The translations under genes were made by a program, and so were the position numbers. A model generated the notes under the pieces. It saw only the letters and a program-made list of their open reading frames with translations. It searched no databases and had not been told where the DNA came from. Positions 9,092-18,069 of a stretch of DNA of 64,000 bases are shown here, one piece after another (the stretch's first letter is position 1; each line of letters opens with the position of its first letter). The stretch is from Flavobacterium sp. H122. Its GTDB lineage: Bacteria; Bacteroidota; Bacteroidia; Flavobacteriales; Flavobacteriaceae. The stretch covers positions 13,816-77,815 of the forward strand of contig NZ_SJZD01000011.1 in the NCBI RefSeq assembly GCF_004959765.1, in the 5' to 3' direction.

Positions 9092-9538
9092 TTATTTAAG
9101 AGGTTGGGCAATTCCAATTAAAATTCCTTCCGGTCCTCTTATGTAACAAAGTCTATAAGCGTCCTGATATTGAACTACTTCTTCTACGAGCTGGGCACCG
9201 TGTTTGTAAAGTCTGTTGAGAGTATCGTCTATGTCGGCAACTGCAAACATGACGCGTAAATAACCTAAAGAATTTACCGGAGCATTGCGATGATCTGCAA
9301 TCACTTCAGGATTAATGAATCTAGATAATTCCAGACGGCTGTTTCTGTCCGGTGTGACCATCATAGCAATTTCTACAGATTGATTATGAAGACCGGTAAT
9401 ACGGCCTGCCCATTCGCCTTCAATGAATGCTCTTCCTTCCAGTTCCAAACCAAGTTCAAGGAAAAATGGAATGGTTTCATCAAGAGATTCCACCACAATT
9501 CCTACATTGTCCATCCGAAGTAAATTGTTTTGTTTCAT
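9092..9538 (-). CDS. VOC family (glyoxalase-like) protein
   Basis: 148 residues with the paired beta-alpha-beta-beta-beta modules of the vicinal-oxygen-chelate fold. The first begins MDNVGIVVESLDETIPFFLELGLELEG, the second LRVMFAVADIDDTLNRLYKHGA. The C-terminal YIRGPEGILIGIAQPL carries the Glu typical of a metal ligand. Members include dioxygenases, glyoxalases and resistance proteins; the substrate is not predictable here. It is monocistronic, with about 140 bp and 200 bp gaps on either side. Confidence 0.85.
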   Translation of the reverse strand: MKQNNLLRMDNVGIVVESLDETIPFFLELGLELEGRAFIEGEWAGRITGLHNQSVEIAMMVTPDRNSRLELSRFINPEVIADHRNAPVNSLGYLRVMFAVADIDDTLNRLYKHGAQLVEEVVQYQDAYRLCYIRGPEGILIGIAQPLK

Positions 9539-9736
9539 AGTCTGAAATTTATAGATCAGTGGGTTTATAAAGTTTTGAATGTTTTACTGTTATTCTATAA
9601 ATTTAACCAAAAGGTTTCAGGTTAAAAAGAAAATCATTGATTTGAACTGCAATTGAGGCTTAAAAAGTTAAATTCGGTTCGTTTTTGAGTATGGTTTTTT
9701 TGCTTTTGCCAAGCCATATCCCCGAATTGATAAAGG

Positions 9737-10324
9737 TTATTTTTTATTCATTTTAATCTCCTTGTGTTTTTGGTATAATTCAGCACATCTTTCGGCATAG
9801 TTGAAATAGGTTTCTTCTCCAAAGTCTTCCAGATTTGTGACAGTAAATTTCATTTTAGTTTTAATTGTTGGAATACTGATTAATTTTTCAATTTCCATAT
9901 CATAATAATTCCAATTACCAATATAATCTCCAGTTAGCAGATTTACACTTGATTCGCCGCTTCCGTAATTAGCGGCATTTCCAAATTCATACCTGCTCAT
10001 ACCAATTAACTGAATCTTTTTCGTTTTGACATTGTATCTGAATTGGTTTTTGTAACCTGCACGCATCCAATCATTAAAAAACTCAAATCCATTTTTTGTT
10101 TTATAAACACCGGAAGTTGGATTCAATATTTCAATAGGTTTGCTTGAAACGGGTTTAAATTTCAAGGTGGATAGTTTGCAGATTATTACAGATTCTAACG
10201 AATCAATAAACACAGTGTCTTTTATACCGTCATTGTCTAAATCTTTTATCAATTTAGTTTGCCCGAAAACAATTGTTTGAACTAAAAAAATAAATAATGT
10301 GATTATTGATTTTTTGATTTGCAT
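9737..10324 (-). CDS. Hypothetical secreted protein with an EF-hand-like loop
   Basis: 195 residues that I do not assign to a named family. A Sec signal peptide (MQIKKSIITLFIFLVQTIVFGQ) precedes the acidic loop DLDNDGIKDTVF, which looks like a calcium-binding dockerin/EF-hand or VCBS-type loop. The rest is mixed beta-like sequence ending in a charged helix. Probably periplasmic or outer-membrane associated. It is flanked by the VOC gene and acpH on the same strand but with gaps of about 100-200 bp, so an operon is not evident. Confidence 0.65.
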   Translation of the reverse strand: MQIKKSIITLFIFLVQTIVFGQTKLIKDLDNDGIKDTVFIDSLESVIICKLSTLKFKPVSSKPIEILNPTSGVYKTKNGFEFFNDWMRAGYKNQFRYNVKTKKIQLIGMSRYEFGNAANYGSGESSVNLLTGDYIGNWNYYDMEIEKLISIPTIKTKMKFTVTNLEDFGEETYFNYAERCAELYQKHKEIKMNKK

Positions 10325-10420
10325 TATTTGTGGTTTTATGGAGGGAAGTAGAGCGATTTGAATGTTTTAAAATCGAAATTTATTTGTTTTGGAACTAAGG
10401 AAACTTCAGTTTGTAAAAAT

Positions 10421-11008
10421 TCAGCCATTTTCCGCTCTCCATTTTGCACATACTTTAATTAGTTCGTCAAAAAAGATTGTAAATTCATTTTCAAATTCAT
10501 TATGAAATAACAGAAGTTCGTTTATGGCTTCAGGCATGTTGGCTCTGTGCTTGGTACGGTAGTCCATCTGGAATAAAATCATTTCCAGTCCTCCAACAGT
10601 TGCGTAGCTTACAAACCAGTTTCGGCCAATCATGTAAGGCATCATTTTTTTGGTTTTTTCAGTAAGCTGGTCGTAATTGTTTTGCAGCGATTGGTAAAAA
10701 TCATCAGCATAACTGTCTAGATTCTTCTCATGATAGTTGCTCCAGTTTTTGGCTAAAAAATGATCATAAAAAATATCCATAATCACCCCGGAGTAATGTC
10801 CGTATTTTTCATGCAGACGGTGCTTGCTTTGGCGGTAAACAGGGTGCGCATCGGTAAAAGTATCTATGAGCCGGTGTAATAAAACGCCTTTTTGAATTTC
10901 AGGGTCAAAATGCAGATAATCTTTGCCCCGGATACCATCGGCCATAAAGTTACCTATCTTAAGTAATTCATTATCACCTGATAAATATATGTGTGCTAAA
11001 AAATTCAA
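10421..11008 (-). CDS. acpH: Acyl carrier protein phosphodiesterase-like protein
   Basis: 195 residues, matching the AcpH (DUF479) family. AcpH removes the 4'-phosphopantetheine group from holo-ACP. The start MNFLAHIYLS is diagnostic. Also seen are NFMADGIRG, GVLLHRLIDTFTDAHP and GVIMDIFYDHFLAKNW, whose His and Asp residues form the metal site of this HD-like fold. The upstream 373 bp gap separates it divergently from glmM. Confidence 0.88.
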   Translation of the reverse strand: MNFLAHIYLSGDNELLKIGNFMADGIRGKDYLHFDPEIQKGVLLHRLIDTFTDAHPVYRQSKHRLHEKYGHYSGVIMDIFYDHFLAKNWSNYHEKNLDSYADDFYQSLQNNYDQLTEKTKKMMPYMIGRNWFVSYATVGGLEMILFQMDYRTKHRANMPEAINELLLFHNEFENEFTIFFDELIKVCAKWRAENG

Positions 11009-11131
11009 ATAGTAGTGTCTGTTTAATTGTTTGTCTTCGTAAATATAGCTTTTTTGTAACTATTCAGTCATAATATATTAAAAGAAATGCTTAATGTACT
11101 TAAATTCAAAACCATCTAACTTTTTGATTTA

Positions 11132-11208
11132 ACCATTAAGATATTAAGTTATTAAGCGATTCTGAAAAAAACATAAAGCAATACTAAATTCCTTAATTTC
11201 TTAATGGT
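11132..11208. repeat. Inverted repeat (ACCATTAAG...CTTAATGGT) in the acpH-glmM gap
   Basis: The 17 nt arm beginning ACCATTAAG (11132-11148) is complementary, with one mismatch, to the arm ending CTTAATGGT (11192-11208). This is a type of intergenic repeat frequent in Flavobacterium. It is the main structure in the 373 bp divergent gap 11009-11381. The rest of that gap holds the glmM promoter and no convincing gene. Confidence 0.65.
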
Positions 11209-11318
11209 GAGATAATTAAGGGTTACACTAAAATTAAGAATACTAATACTGATCTTTTGAAGCCGTCAGAAAAATTACAAGTTAAATAGTGACACTTTTT
11301 TTACCTAAATTGTTTAAC

Positions 11319-11326
11319 TATATTTG
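11319..11326 (+). promoter_or_regulatory. -7 promoter element of glmM (TATATTTG)
   Basis: A perfect match to the Bacteroidetes -7 consensus TAnnTTTG, 55 bp upstream of the glmM ATG. A T-rich stretch lies at the expected -33 position, without a clean TTTG. Confidence 0.6.
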
Positions 11327-11381
11327 CTATCCAACTTTGGTTGGGTCAATTTTTTTAAACTTCTAAATTTTAAATGCAATA

Positions 11382-12770
11382 ATGACCTTAATAAAATCAA
11401 TTTCAGGAATTAGAGGAACAATAGGAGGTAAAGTAGGAGATAATTTAACTCCGGTTGATGCGGTAAAATTTGCATCGGCTTATGGTACTTTTTTAAAGCA
11501 AAATATTTCAAAAGACAGATTAAAAGTGTGTATAGGCCGGGATGCTAGAATTTCGGGACCTATGATTCATAACTTAGTGGTGAATACTTTAGTAGGATTA
11601 GGAATTGATGTAATCGATTTGGGTTTGTCAACCACACCTACAGTTGAAGTGGCTGTTCCTTTAGAACAGGCTGACGGAGGAATTATTTTGACTGCTTCCC
11701 ACAATCCTAAACAATGGAATGCCTTAAAACTTTTAAATGCAAAAGGTGAGTTTTTAAGTGGTGCCGATGGTGCTAAAATACTTGAAATTGCCGAAGCGGA
11801 AGCTTTTGATTTTGTGGATGTGGATTCATTAGGTGAAGTGACTGAAAATGATGCGTATATGGACATCCATATCGACGAGGTTTTGGAATTGCCATTGGTG
11901 GATGCTGATGCTGTTGCGCAAAAGAAATTTAAAGTGGTTGTTGATGGGGTAAATTCCTCAGGCGGAATTATTATCCCAAAATTATTGGAGCAAATGGGTG
12001 TTGAGGTGGTAAAGTTGTACTGCGAACCTAACGGTCAATTTCCACATAATCCTGAACCATTAAAAGAACATTTGGGAGACATTTGTAAGTTGGTAGTGGA
12101 AGAAAAAGCCGATTTTGGTATCGTGGTGGATCCGGATGTCGATCGTTTGGCTTTTATATCTAACGATGGAGAGATGTTTGGTGAAGAATATACTTTGGTT
12201 GCTGTGGCTGATTATGTGTTGAGTAAAACTCCTGGAAATACAGTTTCCAATATGTCTTCATCGCGTGCATTACGTGATATTACGGAAAAGCATAACGGAA
12301 GTTACCAGGCAAGTGCAGTAGGTGAAGTGAATGTGGTTGAATTGATGAAAGCTACAAATGCTATTATTGGTGGTGAAGGTAATGGCGGTATCATTTATCC
12401 AGAAATTCATTATGGTCGCGATGCACTTGTAGGAGTAGCCTTGTTTTTAACGTATTTGGCTAATCAGGAAAAGTCGGTAGCTGAATTACGTGCTTCTTAT
12501 CCGCAGTATTTTATGAGTAAAAATAAAATTGAATTGACACCTCAAATTGATGTGGATGGAGTGATGAAGCAAATTGCGGATAAATATGCTTCTGAAAATA
12601 TTTCGACTATTGATGGTGTAAAAATTGATTTTTCTTCTGAATGGGTGCATTTAAGAAAATCGAATACAGAGCCAATTATCCGTATTTATACCGAAGCTCC
12701 TTCACAAAAAGAAGCTGATGTTTTAGCAGAACGTTTTGTAAATGAGTTGAAACAAATTGCTGGGATTTAA
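11382..12770 (+). CDS. glmM: Phosphoglucosamine mutase (phosphohexomutase)
   Basis: 462 residues. An alpha-D-phosphohexomutase; in Bacteroidetes this version is usually annotated GlmM, converting glucosamine-6-phosphate to glucosamine-1-phosphate for peptidoglycan and LPS precursors. The phosphoserine loop TASHNP has Ser106, the Mg-binding loop is DPDVDR at 250-255, the sugar-binding loop is GGEGNGG, and the C-terminal phosphate loop is RKSNTEPIIRIYTEA. The start MTLIKSISGIRGT is typical. A hairpin terminator follows. Phosphomannomutase activity cannot be ruled out from sequence. Confidence 0.9.
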   Translation: MTLIKSISGIRGTIGGKVGDNLTPVDAVKFASAYGTFLKQNISKDRLKVCIGRDARISGPMIHNLVVNTLVGLGIDVIDLGLSTTPTVEVAVPLEQADGGIILTASHNPKQWNALKLLNAKGEFLSGADGAKILEIAEAEAFDFVDVDSLGEVTENDAYMDIHIDEVLELPLVDADAVAQKKFKVVVDGVNSSGGIIIPKLLEQMGVEVVKLYCEPNGQFPHNPEPLKEHLGDICKLVVEEKADFGIVVDPDVDRLAFISNDGEMFGEEYTLVAVADYVLSKTPGNTVSNMSSSRALRDITEKHNGSYQASAVGEVNVVELMKATNAIIGGEGNGGIIYPEIHYGRDALVGVALFLTYLANQEKSVAELRASYPQYFMSKNKIELTPQIDVDGVMKQIADKYASENISTIDGVKIDFSSEWVHLRKSNTEPIIRIYTEAPSQKEADVLAERFVNELKQIAGI

Positions 12771-12788
12771 TAAGAGTTTTACAAAATA

Positions 12789-12816
12789 AAAGCCTGAGTT
12801 AAACTCAGGCTTTTTT
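12789..12816. terminator. Bidirectional terminator between glmM and a DinB gene
   Basis: AGCCTGAGT (12791-12799) pairs with ACTCAGGCT (12803-12811), with a 3 nt loop, flanking A-tract and T-tract. The right arm contains the stop codon of the convergent DinB gene, so the terminator doubles as coding sequence. Confidence 0.85.
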
Positions 12817-13335
12817 ATGCAATATACTTAAGTATTTTTCCCATGGACCTACTTCCGTTTTGTATTGAAAAGCCATAACCCGGCTTATTTGACTTAAATG
12901 ATTCAAATCATGAACCACCCAGCAGGAAAGTAATTCTTTTAATGTTACAATACCTAATTCCGGATGAATTCCTTTTTTTGATAAATCACTTTCAGTTAGC
13001 TTAAACGCTTTTAGTTTTTCTAAATTTTCTGCTCTAAGTTTAGCAAATTCTTCAAGTAAATCTTGTGCTATTTTATTGGGTTTGTCAGTAATCATAGCAA
13101 ACCGATCAAAAGGTTCGAATGTTTTGTTCTCTTTTGAGGATAAAATGATTTCAGATCTAACAATCCAGTCTGTTTTTTCACCATGAATCAAATGGCCTAA
13201 AACATCAAAAACACTCCAAGTATTTTCGCCTTCACTGTTATGTGTCCAATCCTGATGGATATTGGAGAGTAAAGTTTCTAAAACCTGAGGTGTTTTTGAT
13301 AAAATTGTTATGCTTTTGTTTAAATCAAACTGCAT
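12805..13335 (-). CDS. DinB-like (DUF664 type) protein
   Basis: 176 residues of the DinB/YfiT four-helix metalloprotein superfamily. Likely metal ligands are His48 in VLGHLIHGE and the two histidines in WVVHDLNHLSQ. Members include thiol transferases and many of unknown role; no specific reaction can be assigned. The stop lies inside the shared terminator with glmM. It is a second DinB-type protein in the window beside the one at 39 kb. Confidence 0.85.
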   Translation of the reverse strand: MQFDLNKSITILSKTPQVLETLLSNIHQDWTHNSEGENTWSVFDVLGHLIHGEKTDWIVRSEIILSSKENKTFEPFDRFAMITDKPNKIAQDLLEEFAKLRAENLEKLKAFKLTESDLSKKGIHPELGIVTLKELLSCWVVHDLNHLSQISRVMAFQYKTEVGPWEKYLSILHKKA

Positions 13336-13343
13336 ATACCGTA

Positions 13344-13763
13344 TTAGTGTTTTCCGTGTCCACGACCGTGGTGACCATGACCGTGATGATCATGCACTTC
13401 AATTACCTTTACCTTTTTGTGTTTAACTTTTTTAGGTTTTTTATATTTCACAATGTGGGTAGTGTTGTAACGGTAAGGTCTGGTTCCTACAAAGTCTAAT
13501 TCAACCTGTGCGCTTCTACCTAAATTGATTCCAACAAAAATGCTGGGTAAAGTTGCTCTAACTTGCCAGTTGGAACCGTTTAGATAAATGTAATTTCTTG
13601 CCTGTAAATCATAATAAAAATTTTGATCAGGGAAATACACATAACGTGTTTTAGCTCTATAACCGTGAGCAGGTGCCCATGGTGGCGGCCCTTGTGCAAA
13701 TGCATTTTCGCTTATTGTAATAAACAAGAAAAGTGCAAGTAGAAATTGGGTAATTTGTTTCAT
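13344..13763 (-). CDS. Secreted protein with His-rich C-terminus
   Basis: 139 residues with a clear signal peptide (MKQITQFLLALFLFITISENAFAQ). The mature part is Tyr- and Gly-containing. The tail shifts to lysine-rich (KYKKPKKVKHKKVKV), then to EVHDHHGHGHHGRGHGKH, which holds eight His. I infer possible binding of nickel, zinc or copper. No enzyme family is recognised. It lies 8 bp upstream of the DinB gene on the same strand, so co-transcription is possible. Confidence 0.7.
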   Translation of the reverse strand: MKQITQFLLALFLFITISENAFAQGPPPWAPAHGYRAKTRYVYFPDQNFYYDLQARNYIYLNGSNWQVRATLPSIFVGINLGRSAQVELDFVGTRPYRYNTTHIVKYKKPKKVKHKKVKVIEVHDHHGHGHHGRGHGKH

Positions 13764-13804
13764 AAATAATTATTTTTTTGAAATATAACAATATTTTTTA
13801 ATTT

Positions 13805-14239
13805 TTATTGTTGCGGATAATCAAAATTTACCATCCATGCTACACCAAATTTATCAACAAACATGCCAAAATAAGCTCCCCAAAATGTGTCTTGTATCGG
13901 CATAGTGATAGAACCGCCTTCAGAAAGACCGTTAAATAATTTTTCTGCTTCCTCTTTACTGTCAGCATTTATAGAGATTGAAATATTATCTCCAAACTTT
14001 GCATCACCACTTTGTGAGTTACTGTCACTGCCCATTAAAATAGTTTCTTTGCTGATAGGAAAACTAACGTGCATAACACGATTGGCTTCTTCTTCAGATA
14101 ATGGCGGAGTACTACCGTCATTAGGCATATCACTAAATTTAGAAAAAGTTACAAATTCTCCGCCAAAAGCTTTTTTGTAATGATTAAAAGCCGCTTCACA
14201 CTGTCCGTTAAAAATCAAATAAGGATTTACACTTGCCAT
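13805..14239 (-). CDS. VOC family protein, PhnB-like
   Basis: 144 residues starting MASVNPYLIFNGQCEAAFNHYKKAFGGEF, the hallmark of the PhnB / 3-demethylubiquinone-methyltransferase-like branch of the VOC superfamily. Later blocks are VMHVSFPI, ETILMGSDS and the C-terminal GMFVDKFGVAWMVNFD. Despite historical names, these proteins are not proven methyltransferases and the substrate is unknown. It is on the same strand as the archaemetzincin-like gene, 14 bp downstream of it, and could share a transcript. Confidence 0.88.
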   Translation of the reverse strand: MASVNPYLIFNGQCEAAFNHYKKAFGGEFVTFSKFSDMPNDGSTPPLSEEEANRVMHVSFPISKETILMGSDSNSQSGDAKFGDNISISINADSKEEAEKLFNGLSEGGSITMPIQDTFWGAYFGMFVDKFGVAWMVNFDYPQQ

Positions 14240-14253
14240 AATTATATAGTTTT

Positions 14254-14847
14254 TTAGTTAATATTCCAGTGGTGTCTTTTTAAAGCTTTCTTGCATTGAT
14301 CACAAAACGTGTTTTCTTCATCCAAATGATCTTTACCCTCCGCATCCCGCATGAAACAATTTTTTACGGGACAATGAACCAGCCCTTGAGTGTGTCCCAG
14401 TTCGTGGATGGCTACTTTATAAAGTTTATCAATTTTATTGCCTTTTAATCTATAAGAAGAAGCGATACATGAATTTCCGGGTCTGTAACCTAGTCCAAAA
14501 ACACCCCAATCGTCAATATCGTTTTTTGAGGTACTGATGTCTTTTTTTGTCAGCCCGATTATGACTTCATCATTTTTTGCTTTACTGTTTAAATAAGCAA
14601 TTAATGAATCTGCTCTGTGTCTTGTTTTGGTTTTATTCCATGTATAATCCGGAAAGGAAATGGACTTGTTTATTTTAATTTCTGAAAAAATAGTCTTTAA
14701 TTTTTTTTCAACAAAATCAATCTCTTTGTTTGAAATGTCTTCAAACGGTTGAATGATAACTGTTTTTGTTTCTTGTTTTGTTTTTTCTTTGTTACAGCCA
14801 GGAAGAAAAATTGGAACCGATACTAAAATATATAAAAGTCTTTTCAT
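14254..14847 (-). CDS. Archaemetzincin-like zinc metallopeptidase, lipoprotein
   Basis: 197 residues. The N-terminus ends in a lipobox-like LPGC at residue 18, so it is probably a membrane-anchored lipoprotein. The catalytic motif is HELGHTQGLVHCPVKNCFM, with His148, Glu149, His152, His158, Cys159 and Cys164, followed by CDQC (Cys182, Cys185). This matches the M54 archaemetzincin signature HExxHxxGxxHCx4CxM with the later CxxC. It binds a catalytic zinc and a structural zinc. Substrates of M54 peptidases are largely unknown. It lies 1 bp beyond the selO stop, so the two are very likely co-transcribed. Confidence 0.9.
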   Translation of the reverse strand: MKRLLYILVSVPIFLPGCNKEKTKQETKTVIIQPFEDISNKEIDFVEKKLKTIFSEIKINKSISFPDYTWNKTKTRHRADSLIAYLNSKAKNDEVIIGLTKKDISTSKNDIDDWGVFGLGYRPGNSCIASSYRLKGNKIDKLYKVAIHELGHTQGLVHCPVKNCFMRDAEGKDHLDEENTFCDQCKKALKRHHWNIN

Positions 14848-14848
14848 T

Positions 14849-16414
14849 TTAAGAACTACAGCTTAACATAGAACAACCTACTTTTTCTTTTGCCCAATCA
14901 GGTCTTTTAGAGAACCATTGTTCCATTTGAGGTTGTTCGTCATATGGTTTTAAAAGTAAGGTAAATAATTCATTTAGTAAAGAATAATCTTCTTGATCCG
15001 CTTTTTCAATAGCTAATTGTGCCATGAAATTTCTCAATACGTATTTAGGATTTACTATGTTCATTTTTTGTTTTCGTTCAGTATCTGAAGGAGTTTCCAA
15101 CTGCAATCGGTTTAAATAGTTTTCAAACCAGATTTGCCATTGGTTTAAAATTTCATCTTTAATTTCTTCAGGATGATAAAATGAATAATTTATTTTCTCT
15201 AAAGCTGTTTCAATGGTATCTTCTTTTTGAATTGTTGAAAGCAATCGGAAGAAAATAGTATAATCAGTTTCTTTTATTGATAAATTGTTTGTTAGTTGAT
15301 GGATTAGTTCCGTATCTGATTCAATAGTGTTTTCAAGGCCTAATTTATTGCGCATCATTGTCAGGTAAGCCTTGTCATAATCTTCTTCATAAGCATGTAA
15401 AATAGCTTCCAGACCTTCAGTTTCATTAATCAGAGGATATAAAGCATTGGCTAACTGATACAAATTCCAAAGGGTAATTTGGGGTTGGTTACCATAACGA
15501 TAACGGCGTTGGCCGGCATCGGTTGTATTGGGTGTCCAATCCGGATTATAGTCTTCCAACCAACCATATGGTCCGTAATCTATGGTAATGCCGTGAATGC
15601 TCATATTATCGGTATTCATAACACCATGTACAAAGCCTACATGTTGCCAATGAACGACCATATTAAGAGTGGTTTCGGCAACTTTTTTAAAGAAAGCCAA
15701 ATATTTTTCTTTTCCTTCCGAATGTATTTCAGGAAAATACTGCTGGATGGTAAAATCAGCTAATTTTTTTAAATTGTTGATATCATTCCGCGAAGCAAAA
15801 ATCTCAAAATTACCAAAACGGATGAATGAGGGAGCTACTCTGCAAACGATTGCTCCTTTTTCATAAGCTGGGTTGCCATTGTATAAAATATCCCTCAATA
15901 CCATATCGCCGGAAGTAATTAAACTTAGAGAACGCGTGGTAGGGACTCCCAAATGATACATAGCTTCGGCACATAAATATTCACGAACGGAAGAGCGTAA
16001 AACTGCCAAACCATCAGCATTTCTTGAATAAGGTGTTTTTCCGGCACCTTTTAATTGAAGGGTTTGTTTTTGTTGGTTGTTTTCTGTTTCAAATAAATTT
16101 ATGGCTCTACCATCTCCTAATTGCCCTGCCCAAACCCCAAACTGATGTCCACCATAGCACATGGCAAAAGGTTTCGTATTTGGATAAATTTCTTTTCCTG
16201 AAAAAACATTTAAAAATGCTGATGAAGCCAAATCTGACATTGAAAAACCAATATCAGTTGCCAAATCAGCGTTGGTGTGCAGGATTTTAGGATTTGATGG
16301 TTCTGTTGGATTTACAAATGAGAAAACGGCTTCGAATACTTTTCTAACTTGATTTTCTGAGTTGGAATCGGCAGGAAGCTCATTTATAAAACTATTTTGA
16401 ATATTTAATTGCAT
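14849..16414 (-). CDS. selO: Protein adenylyltransferase SelO (YdiU family)
   Basis: 521 residues. SelO is a pseudokinase-fold enzyme that transfers AMP to proteins and is linked to oxidative-stress responses. The family blocks are GHQFGVWAGQLGDGRAINL, LQLKGAGKTPYSRNADGLAVLRSS, GVPTTRSLSLI, HGVMNTDNMSIHGITIDYGPYGW and NPKYVLRN. The C-terminus ends CSMLSCSS, where the penultimate-region cysteine occupies the position of selenocysteine in animal SelO. It is followed almost immediately by the archaemetzincin-like lipoprotein gene. Identity is secure. Confidence 0.95.
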   Translation of the reverse strand: MQLNIQNSFINELPADSNSENQVRKVFEAVFSFVNPTEPSNPKILHTNADLATDIGFSMSDLASSAFLNVFSGKEIYPNTKPFAMCYGGHQFGVWAGQLGDGRAINLFETENNQQKQTLQLKGAGKTPYSRNADGLAVLRSSVREYLCAEAMYHLGVPTTRSLSLITSGDMVLRDILYNGNPAYEKGAIVCRVAPSFIRFGNFEIFASRNDINNLKKLADFTIQQYFPEIHSEGKEKYLAFFKKVAETTLNMVVHWQHVGFVHGVMNTDNMSIHGITIDYGPYGWLEDYNPDWTPNTTDAGQRRYRYGNQPQITLWNLYQLANALYPLINETEGLEAILHAYEEDYDKAYLTMMRNKLGLENTIESDTELIHQLTNNLSIKETDYTIFFRLLSTIQKEDTIETALEKINYSFYHPEEIKDEILNQWQIWFENYLNRLQLETPSDTERKQKMNIVNPKYVLRNFMAQLAIEKADQEDYSLLNELFTLLLKPYDEQPQMEQWFSKRPDWAKEKVGCSMLSCSS

Positions 16415-16497
16415 TTTTTATTTTCAGGTTATTCATGATGAACTCCAAAAATAATCATAAAAATGTCAGTATCGAGTTATAAAATTGCTAAAAAATG

Positions 16498-16505
16498 TAT
16501 ATTTG
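16498..16505 (+). promoter_or_regulatory. -7 element (TATATTTG) of the class V aminotransferase
   Basis: Exact TAnnTTTG match ending 18 bp before the ATG at 16524. It overlaps a potential upstream TTG start at 16485 and so argues that the ATG at 16524 is the true start. Confidence 0.65.
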
Positions 16506-16523
16506 GAACCAAATTTCAACACA

Positions 16524-18011
16524 ATGATTGCAACAGAAAAAACTACTGCTCTAGAACAGTATTTCCAACAGTTTAGAAATAATATTGTAGGAATTAATCA
16601 AGAGTTTGAATCTCCTTTTGGCCGAAAAAAAATTATTTACACAGATTGGACAGCTTCGGGTCGTTTATACAGACCAATTGAAGAAAAAATGTTGAATGAT
16701 TTTGGTCCTTTTGTTGCAAATACTCATACCGAAACTACGGTTTCAGGTACAGCTATGACCATGGCGTATCATGAAGCACGACATATTATCAAGCACCATG
16801 TAAATGCTGATGTAAATGATGTTCTGATTACAGACGGAACAGGAATGACAGGTGTCGTAAATAAATTTCAACGTATTTTAGGCTTACGGGTTTCTGAAAA
16901 CTTAAAAGAATTTACAACGATTCCTTCGGAAGTACGACCAATTGTTTTTGTATCACATATGGAACACCATTCCAATCAAACATCATGGTTGGAAACTATT
17001 GCAGACGTCGTTGTGATTCCTGCCAATGAGGAAGGTGTTTTTTGTTTGGATATTTTTAAAAAATTGATTGAAAAATATCAGGACAGAAGTTTTAAAATCG
17101 CATCAATTACTTCATGCTCTAATGTTACCGGAATAAAAACACCGTATCATGAAGTAGCCAAAATCATGCATCAGAACGGAGGTGTTTGTTTTGTTGATTT
17201 TGCCTGTTCTGGACCGTATGTAGAAATCAACATGCATCCTGAAGACAAAGAAGCTTATTTAGACGCTGTTTTCTTTTCTCCTCATAAATTCTTGGGAGGG
17301 CCTGGAACTTCCGGGGTATTGGTTTTCAATAAAAACTTATATAAAAATAATGTACCTGATTGCCCTGGAGGAGGAACCGTTTCATGGACTAATCCATGGG
17401 GAGAACATAAATATATTGATAATATAGAAGATAGGGAAGATGGCGGAACACCAGGTTTCTTACAAGTGATTAAAACAGCATTGGCAATTCAGTTGAAAGA
17501 AAAAATGGGCGTTCAAAATATCTTGGAACGTGAACATGAAATTGTTGATTATGTTTTTTCTGAATTAAATAAAGAGACTAATATCAATATTCTTGCCGGT
17601 CAGCATAAAGACAGATTAGGAGTAATTTCGTTTTATATAAATGATCTGCATTATAATTTAGGGGTAAAATTATTAAATGACCGTTTTGGTATTCAAACAA
17701 GAGGTGGCTGTAGTTGTGCAGGTACTTACGGACATTATTTGTTGCATGTAGATCAGGAAAAATCAAATGCGATTACGTGTAATATTGACTCTGGTATTTT
17801 AACTGAAAAACCAGGCTGGATAAGAATGTCAATTCATCCTACAACCACTAATGATGAAATTACCTTTGTTTGTAACGCAATAAGAGAATTGGCTCAAAAT
17901 CATAAGGAATGGGCTAAAGATTATAATTACAATTCTAAAACCAACGAATATTTGCATAAAAATGCAATTTCAACCGAGAAAGAATTAATAAAAAACTGGT
18001 TTCAATTATAA
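16524..18011 (+). CDS. Aminotransferase class V (cysteine desulfurase-like)
   Basis: 495 residues, longer than SufS/IscS (about 400). A PLP enzyme of fold type I; the PLP lysine is Lys255 in FFSPHKFLGGPGTSG. Other marks are SHMEHHSNQTSW, VDFACSGPYVEI and QTRGGCSCAGTYGHYLL, with a cysteine-rich loop near the desulfurase active-site position. It may release sulfur or selenium from an amino acid, or carry out an unrelated lyase reaction; no suf genes are nearby. The start is the ATG at 16524, just after a TATATTTG promoter. A hairpin terminator follows. Confidence 0.88.
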   Translation: MIATEKTTALEQYFQQFRNNIVGINQEFESPFGRKKIIYTDWTASGRLYRPIEEKMLNDFGPFVANTHTETTVSGTAMTMAYHEARHIIKHHVNADVNDVLITDGTGMTGVVNKFQRILGLRVSENLKEFTTIPSEVRPIVFVSHMEHHSNQTSWLETIADVVVIPANEEGVFCLDIFKKLIEKYQDRSFKIASITSCSNVTGIKTPYHEVAKIMHQNGGVCFVDFACSGPYVEINMHPEDKEAYLDAVFFSPHKFLGGPGTSGVLVFNKNLYKNNVPDCPGGGTVSWTNPWGEHKYIDNIEDREDGGTPGFLQVIKTALAIQLKEKMGVQNILEREHEIVDYVFSELNKETNINILAGQHKDRLGVISFYINDLHYNLGVKLLNDRFGIQTRGGCSCAGTYGHYLLHVDQEKSNAITCNIDSGILTEKPGWIRMSIHPTTTNDEITFVCNAIRELAQNHKEWAKDYNYNSKTNEYLHKNAISTEKELIKNWFQL

Positions 18012-18014
18012 AAT

Positions 18015-18042
18015 AAAGCTCAGAATTTTCTGAGCTTTTATT
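18015..18042 (+). terminator. Terminator after the class V aminotransferase
   Basis: AAGCTCAGA (18016-18024) pairs with TCTGAGCTT (18029-18037) around a 4 nt loop, followed by TTTATTTTTTTT. Confidence 0.85.
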
Positions 18043-18069
18043 TTTTTTATACTTTTAAATAAAAAAAGA

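Noticed and set aside
16485..16523. TTG start for the class V aminotransferase
   Set aside because: It overlaps the TATATTTG promoter element; the ATG at 16524 follows with normal spacing.
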